NCBI GenBank assembly: GCA_964439015.1 | Contig: CAYTMV010000002.1 | Span: forward strand, 40,774-104,773 | Origin: Gemmobacter sp964439015 | Lineage (GTDB): Bacteria > Pseudomonadota > Alphaproteobacteria > Rhodobacterales > Rhodobacteraceae | DNA: 64,000 nt | Direction: 5' to 3' | Position numbers and translations under genes: made by a program | Notes under the pieces: model-generated | Database searches by the model: none | The model's input: only the letters and a program-made list of their open reading frames with translations | What the model was told of the DNA's origin: nothing | Part shown: piece after piece, positions 59,015-64,000 of the stretch | Position numbering within the stretch: position 1 is the first letter of the stretch | How the letters are laid out: each line of letters opens with the position of its first letter

Positions 59015-61702
59015 TTATTCCAGCACTTCGCCCGCGGCCTTGGCGCGCCCCTTGGCCGTGACAGGCGTGGCCTTTTTCGCTGCAGGCTTTGCGGTGGCCT
59101 TGGCTGTCGTGCCGGAAGCCTTTTTAGCTGCCGGTTTCTTGGCAGCAGGCTTCTTGACGGCCGGTTTCTTCGCCGGCTTGTCGGCCGCCTCGGCCTTTGC
59201 AACCTTGGCAGGGGCCGCCTTGCGGGTGGTCTTCTTGGCGGGAGACTTGGCGGCCTTTTCGGCAATAAGCGCCAGCGCCTCATCCAGCGTGATCGTCTCG
59301 GGTTCTGCGCCTTTCGGCAGGGTCGCGTTGACGCTTTGCCACTTTACATAAGGCCCGTAACGACCCGGCATCACCTGCACCGCGCCACCCTCGGGGTGGT
59401 CACCCAGGGTCTTCAGCGGCTCGGCCGCGGCCCGTCCGCGACCGGGGCCACGCGCGGCCTTTTGCGCCAGAACCTCCATCGCCCGGTTCATGCCGATGGT
59501 GAACACCTCTTCGACATCCGGCAGATTGGCATAGGTGCTGTTGTGCTTGATATAGGGGCCAAAGCGGCCGATCCCGGCCTCGACCAAGGCGCCGTCGTCA
59601 GGGTGGTTGCCGATCGGGCGCGGCAGGTTCAGCAGCATCAACGCCCGCTCCAACGTCAGGCTGTCGGGCGACCAGCCCTTGGGCAGGCTGGCGCGCGGGG
59701 GCTTGGGCTGCTCGGCGGTGGCCTCGCCCTTCTGGACGTAAGGCCCAAACCGGCCGGTCTTCAGCGCGATCTCCTGCCCGTCATCCGTGCCAAGAAGGCG
59801 ATCGCCGCCCCCCTCGCCCTCGCCGCCCGAGATCGGGCGGGTATAGCGGCACTCCGGGTAATTGCCGCAGCCGATGAACGCCCCGCCGGACCGCGCGGTC
59901 TTCAGATGCAGGCGGCCCGTGCCGCAGGTGGGGCAGAGGCGCGGATCGCCGCCATCGGCACGCGGCGGATAAAGATGCGGGGCCAGAAACTCGTCCAGCT
60001 TTTCCAGCACCTCGGTGATCCGCAGCTCCGAGGTTTCGGCAACAGCGGCCGAGAAATCCCGCCAAAACCGCGCCAGAACCTCCTTGTAATCCCGGCTGCC
60101 TGCCGAGACATCGTCCAGCTGACCCTCGAGGTCGGCGGTGAAGTCGTATTGCACATACTTGCGGAAGAAATTGGTCAGAAACGCCGTGACCAGCCGGCCC
60201 TTGTCCTCGGGGATCAGGCGGTTCTTGTCCTTGCGGACATAGTCGCGGTCCACCAGCGTGGTCAGGATCGAGGCATAGGTCGAGGGGCGTCCAATGCCCA
60301 GCTCTTCCATCTTTTTCACCAGCGTCGCCTCGGTGTAGCGCGGCGGGGCTTGGGTGAAATGCTGTTCGGGCGTGACGGACTGCTTGCCCAGGCCCTCGCC
60401 CTGCATAATCTGCGGCAGGCGGCCTTCATCCTCGGCATCGTCATCTCGGGTCTCGTCATAGACCCGCAGGAAGCCATCGAACAGAACCACCTGACCCAGC
60501 GCGCGCAGACCCACCTGCCCGTCGGGCGAGGCGATCTCGACCGTGGTGCGCTCCAGCCGGGCGGCGGCCATCTGGCTGGCCATGGTGCGCTTCCAGATCA
60601 ACTCATAAAGGCGGCGCTGGTCGCTTTCGGTCCGCAGGTCATCCGGTGCCAGGCCCATATCCGTCGGGCGGATACATTCATGCGCCTCTTGCGCATTCTT
60701 GGCCTTGTTCTTGTACATGCGCGGGCTGTCCGGCACATAGGCCGCGCCAAAGCGGCGGCCGATCTCGGCGCGGGCGGCCATCACCGCCTCGGGCGCCATG
60801 TCGATGCCGTCGGTCCGCATATAGGTGATATACCCCGCCTCATAGAGGCGCTGCGCCGTGCTCATGCACTGCTTGGCGCCCATGCCCAGCTTGCGGCTGG
60901 CCTCTTGCTGGAGGGTCGAGGTCATGAAGGGGGGCCAGGGGTTGCGGTTGGCGGGCTTGGCTTCGACCGATTGTACGGAAAGGTCACGCGACTGCACCGC
61001 TTTCACGGCAATTTCGGCTGCCTCGGCAGTCGGAATGTCGAATTTCTGCAATTTCTTGCCGCCGAGGATCGACAGCGTCGCCTCGAATTCCTGCCCGCGC
61101 GGGGTGGTTAGCACCGCCTTGACGGTCCAGTATTCCTGCGCGCGGAAGGCCTCGATCTCCATCTCGCGCTCGACCACCAGCCGCAGGCAGACCGACTGCA
61201 CCCGGCCTGCCGATTTGGCGCCCGGCAGCTTGCGCCACAAGACCGGCGACAGCGTAAAGCCCACCAGATAGTCCAGCGCGCGGCGGGCCAGATAGGCCTC
61301 GACCAGGGCCTGATCCACCTCGCGCGGCTCGCGCATGGCCTTGGTCACGGCATCCTTGGTGATGGCGTTGAAGGTCACGCGGCTGACCTTCTTGCCCTTC
61401 TTCAGGCTGGAGGCCAGCGCCTGTTGCAAATGCCAGCTGATCGCCTCGCCCTCGCGATCAGGGTCGGTGGCAAGGATCAGCGTGTCGTCGGTTTTCAGGG
61501 CCTCGGCAATGGCGCGGACATGGCGCTTGCTTTCGGCGGCCACCTCCCATTCCATCGCGAAATCAGCCTCGGGATTGACCGAGCCGTCCTTGGCCGGCAG
61601 GTCGCGCACATGGCCGTAAGAGGCCAGAACCGTGTAGTCCGGGCCGAGATACTTGTTAATGGTCTTGGCCTTGGCCGGAGACTCGACGACGACGACAGCC
61701 AT
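59015..61702 (-). CDS. topA: DNA topoisomerase I
   Basis: An 895-residue type IA topoisomerase. The TOPRIM domain starts AVVVVESPAKAKTINKYLGP and contains ATDPDREGEAISWHL; the active-site tyrosine is in GYITYMRTDGIDM. One CxxC zinc finger is visible (LCPTCGTGRLHL and FIGCGNYPEC), followed by several topoisomerase C-terminal repeats and an Ala/Lys/Pro-rich tail that probably binds DNA or RNA polymerase. It relaxes negative supercoils behind transcription. Downstream of dprA in the same orientation; a common adjacency. Confidence 0.97.
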   Translation of the reverse strand: MAVVVVESPAKAKTINKYLGPDYTVLASYGHVRDLPAKDGSVNPEADFAMEWEVAAESKRHVRAIAEALKTDDTLILATDPDREGEAISWHLQQALASSLKKGKKVSRVTFNAITKDAVTKAMREPREVDQALVEAYLARRALDYLVGFTLSPVLWRKLPGAKSAGRVQSVCLRLVVEREMEIEAFRAQEYWTVKAVLTTPRGQEFEATLSILGGKKLQKFDIPTAEAAEIAVKAVQSRDLSVQSVEAKPANRNPWPPFMTSTLQQEASRKLGMGAKQCMSTAQRLYEAGYITYMRTDGIDMAPEAVMAARAEIGRRFGAAYVPDSPRMYKNKAKNAQEAHECIRPTDMGLAPDDLRTESDQRRLYELIWKRTMASQMAAARLERTTVEIASPDGQVGLRALGQVVLFDGFLRVYDETRDDDAEDEGRLPQIMQGEGLGKQSVTPEQHFTQAPPRYTEATLVKKMEELGIGRPSTYASILTTLVDRDYVRKDKNRLIPEDKGRLVTAFLTNFFRKYVQYDFTADLEGQLDDVSAGSRDYKEVLARFWRDFSAAVAETSELRITEVLEKLDEFLAPHLYPPRADGGDPRLCPTCGTGRLHLKTARSGGAFIGCGNYPECRYTRPISGGEGEGGGDRLLGTDDGQEIALKTGRFGPYVQKGEATAEQPKPPRASLPKGWSPDSLTLERALMLLNLPRPIGNHPDDGALVEAGIGRFGPYIKHNSTYANLPDVEEVFTIGMNRAMEVLAQKAARGPGRGRAAAEPLKTLGDHPEGGAVQVMPGRYGPYVKWQSVNATLPKGAEPETITLDEALALIAEKAAKSPAKKTTRKAAPAKVAKAEAADKPAKKPAVKKPAAKKPAAKKASGTTAKATAKPAAKKATPVTAKGRAKAAGEVLE

Positions 61703-61792
61703 GGGAATCCTTTCGGGGGGCCGGAGTCGGTCCGGCCCTGTGGTGGCGCGGCACCATGTGGGCGTTGCGCGGCGCTTGTCAAGAAACCAGCG

Positions 61793-62950
61793 TCAGCCCG
61801 CGCGGCTCAGCATCCCGCCCGGCTGGCGGATCACCTGCCCCTCCAACTCGAGATCCAGAAGATGCGGGGCGACGTCGCCGGCGCTGGCGGCCAGATCGCG
61901 CAGCAGCTGATCCTCGGCCAAGGGCGCCATGGTCAGCTTTTCCAGAATCATCTGGTGCAGGGCGCGGATTGCGCCCTTGGGCCGGGGCGCGGGCACCGGA
62001 CCCGGCAGTTCGGCCAGATGCCCGGGATCGGCGGGGGTGGCGGCCGCCAATGCCGCGCGCTCCAACGCCGTCAGGCCCGGACCCAGCGCCTCAAGCAGAT
62101 CGGCGGTGGAGCGGATCAGCGTGGCCCCATCGCGCAGAAGCTGGTTGCAGCCACCCGCGCGGGCGTCGAACGGATGCCCCGGCACGGCCAGAACCTCGCG
62201 CCCGATCTCGGCGGCCTCACGCGCGGTGATCAGACTGCCGGACCGCAGCGCCGCCTCGACCACCACGACCGCCCGCGACAGCCCCGCCACGATCCGGTTG
62301 CGTTGCGGAAAGTGGCGGGCCTGCGCCACCAGCCCCGGCGGCTGTTCGCTGACAATCGCGCCTTCGGCGACAATCCGGGCGTAAAGCTCGGCATTCTCGG
62401 CCGGATAGACCTGATCGACTCCCCCGGCCAGCACCGCCACCGTGCCATGGGCCAGCGCGCCGTCATGCGCGGCCTTGTCGATGCCGCGCGCCATGCCGGA
62501 AACCGTGACAAACCCGGCCTGCCCCACCCCCTCGGCCAGGTTGCGCGCCATGCGCAGCCCGAGGGACGAGGCATTTCGCGCGCCGACCAGCGCCACCATG
62601 GGCCGCGCCAGCAAATCGGCCCGGCCCCTGACCCACAAGACCGGCGGGGCATCGCTTTCCGCAGCCAGCGCCGCCGGATAACCCGCCTCGCCATGCACGA
62701 TCAGCCGCGCACCCAGCCGTTCACCGGCGCGCAACTCGGCCAGCGCCGCGCCCTCCGGGCAGGGGGCGTAGTCCGTCACACCGGCAGCAGCGGCCACCTG
62801 CGGCAGGGCAGCCAAGGCGGCCTCGGCAGAGCCGTGTTCGCCCACCATGCGGTGCCAGCCCGCCGGCCCCACCCGGCGCGAGCGGATCAGCCGCAGCGCG
62901 GCCAGCCGTTCCCCTGCACCGAATCGCATCTGAGCTGTCCCACGCGACAT
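61793..62950 (-). CDS. dprA: DNA-processing protein DprA
   Basis: A 385-residue protein with the DprA Rossmann core: PMVALVGARNASSLGLRMAR, VTVSGMARGIDKAAHDGALA, VAVLAGGVDQVYPAENAELY and FPQRNRIVAGLSRAVVVVEA. A C-terminal winged-helix (residues about 320-385) follows. DprA loads RecA on incoming single-stranded DNA in transformation. The start is taken as ATG 62950; ATG 62929 and 62974 are alternatives. Located 90 bp upstream of topA. Confidence 0.95.
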   Translation of the reverse strand: MSRGTAQMRFGAGERLAALRLIRSRRVGPAGWHRMVGEHGSAEAALAALPQVAAAAGVTDYAPCPEGAALAELRAGERLGARLIVHGEAGYPAALAAESDAPPVLWVRGRADLLARPMVALVGARNASSLGLRMARNLAEGVGQAGFVTVSGMARGIDKAAHDGALAHGTVAVLAGGVDQVYPAENAELYARIVAEGAIVSEQPPGLVAQARHFPQRNRIVAGLSRAVVVVEAALRSGSLITAREAAEIGREVLAVPGHPFDARAGGCNQLLRDGATLIRSTADLLEALGPGLTALERAALAAATPADPGHLAELPGPVPAPRPKGAIRALHQMILEKLTMAPLAEDQLLRDLAASAGDVAPHLLDLELEGQVIRQPGGMLSRAG

Positions 62951-63048
62951 TATCCCCTCCGTCATCGGCCCCACCCTCGTCCGGAATGGTTAAAGCGGCG
63001 TAAATCCATCCGCTTGCCGCTGATCGAGCCAGCGTGTAAAAATGCGAC

Positions 63049-64000
63049 ATGACTGAAACCCGGACCTATGTTGCGCGCGGCGTGGCGCATCTGCCCGTCC
63101 CACCGGTGACCGAGCCGGTGCGCGTGAGCTTCATCTTGGTCCCGCGGTTCACGATGCTGGCGTTCTCGGCGGCGATCGAGGCGATGCGGATCGCCAACCA
63201 GCTGACCGGGCAGGAACTCTTTCTTTGGCAGACCTATTCGGAAACCGGTCAGCAGGTGTCCTGCTCGAACGGGGTGCCGATGATGGTGGATGGCCCCTTG
63301 CCGGAAAATCCGCAGGGTCTGGTGCTGGTCTGTTCGGGGGTCGAGCCGGAAACCCATACATCCGACACGCTGGCCGACTGGCTGCGCGGCCAATGGCGGC
63401 GCGGCCGGACGGTGGGCGGTCTTTGCACCGGCGCCTATACCCTGGCGCGCGCCGGCATCCTGAAGGGGCGCCGCTTTACCCTGCATTGGGAAAATATCTC
63501 TGGCTTTATCGAAAGCTACCCGGATCTGACCCCCACCCGCCAGGTCTTTTGCATCGACGAGCGGATCGTCACCTGTGCCGGCGGCGTGGCACCCGCCGAT
63601 TTCATGCTGAAGCTGATCCACGATCGCTTTGGTGCCCGCCTCAGCCAGGAGGTGATGAACATGGCGCTGTTGACCCAGCGCCGGGATGCCGCGGACGAGC
63701 AGACGACTTCGGTCGCGGCGCGTCTGGGCACCCGCAACGAAAAGCTGATCAAGGCCGTGGGCTTTCTGGAGGCCCGGGTCGAGGAACCCTTCGATCTGGA
63801 CGCCTGCGCCGATCATATCGGTGTTTCACGCCGCCAGATCGAGCGGCTGTTCAACCGCTATCTGGGGGTAACCCCGGTGCGCTACATGAACGACCTGCGC
63901 CTGCAACACGGCCGCGCGCTGCTGGCTGAAACCGACATGAACGTCACCGAGGTGGCGGTGGCCTGCGGCTATGCCTCGGCCAGCCATTTCTCGAAGAGTT
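63049..64000 (+). CDS. GlxA/GbdR-type AraC-family regulator, 3' end outside window
   Basis: About 317 codons are present. The N-terminal half is a class I glutamine-amidotransferase-like domain (VRVSFILVPRFTMLAFSAAI, GGLCTGAYTLARAGILKGRR with the Cys in the nucleophile elbow), and the C-terminal half is an AraC helix-turn-helix (DACADHIGVSRRQIERLFNR, YLGVTPVRYMNDLRLQHGRA). Such GlxA/GbdR/CdhR proteins often respond to betaine, dimethylglycine or carnitine, and the bet/cho locus 7 kb away makes a choline-catabolic role plausible but unproven. The ATG at 63049 is used; the last few residues are beyond the window. Confidence 0.9.
   Translation, partial: MTETRTYVARGVAHLPVPPVTEPVRVSFILVPRFTMLAFSAAIEAMRIANQLTGQELFLWQTYSETGQQVSCSNGVPMMVDGPLPENPQGLVLVCSGVEPETHTSDTLADWLRGQWRRGRTVGGLCTGAYTLARAGILKGRRFTLHWENISGFIESYPDLTPTRQVFCIDERIVTCAGGVAPADFMLKLIHDRFGARLSQEVMNMALLTQRRDAADEQTTSVAARLGTRNEKLIKAVGFLEARVEEPFDLDACADHIGVSRRQIERLFNRYLGVTPVRYMNDLRLQHGRALLAETDMNVTEVAVACGYASASHFSKS

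Overview
The window reads as chromosomal DNA from an alphaproteobacterium of the family Rhodobacteraceae. The grounds are high GC with strong third-position GC bias, an aa3-type cytochrome oxidase operon in the order ctaC-ctaB-small ORF-ctaG-ctaE-SURF1-thrC, the fdxA-carD pair, a short-chain-fatty-acid type XRE regulator, a betIBA/choXWV locus, and dense gene packing with many ATGA/TGATG overlaps. The genus cannot be fixed from this sequence alone. No transposase, integrase, phage gene or CRISPR array was seen.

Layout. 1-6541 (minus): one long oxidase operon, from COX subunit II through haem O synthase, Cox11/CtaG, subunit III and SURF1, into threonine synthase and an M16 peptidase that runs off the left edge. 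A perfect FNR-type box lies between ctaC and the divergent tldD. 6710-14434: tldD, a UvrD-type helicase, full-length pyruvate carboxylase, and a CsbD stress protein. 14611-19699: two identical tRNA-Gly(GCC) genes, then the histidine genes hisB-hisH-hisA-hisF-hisE, interrupted by two antisense genes: a DUF2147 protein and an EVE-like/HNH endonuclease that looks horizontally acquired. 19712-21298: a CoA-binding protein, rlmB, and an unusual tRNA-Tyr.

21393-26526 is the most accessory-looking stretch: a putative glycosyltransferase, two paralogous RTX calcium-binding proteins with type I secretion-like C termini, and a large predicted alpha/alpha-toroid protein of unknown function. Then come metY, a SIMPL-domain protein, and a 1120-residue protein that appears to join a GspL-like cytoplasmic domain, one membrane helix, long Pro/Ala-rich linkers and a GspC/PilP-like periplasmic domain. 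32349-41339 holds a Kef-type antiporter, cobT/cobS, a lysophospholipase-like hydrolase, an SCP2 protein, a TPR protein, a Suv3-like helicase and an S4 RNA-binding protein.

41396-51418 is mostly housekeeping: fdxA, carD (preceded by a possible leader peptide and a strong intrinsic terminator), a lone Anbu-type proteasome homologue, oligoendopeptidase F, a host-attachment family protein, a Gfo/Idh/MocA oxidoreductase with a perfect LacI-type operator, a periplasmic copper chaperone pair, rpmB, a Bcr/CflA efflux pump and an ScfR-family regulator. 51531-64000: a secreted nuclease, the choline-to-glycine-betaine locus (betI-betB-betA divergent from choX-choW-choV with a palindromic operator between), topA-dprA, and the start of a GlxA/GbdR-type AraC regulator. 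The cho genes import choline, BetA and BetB oxidise it to glycine betaine, and BetI probably represses both arms.

No stretch over 300 bp lacks a gene. The longest gap (41735-42015) is described under carD.
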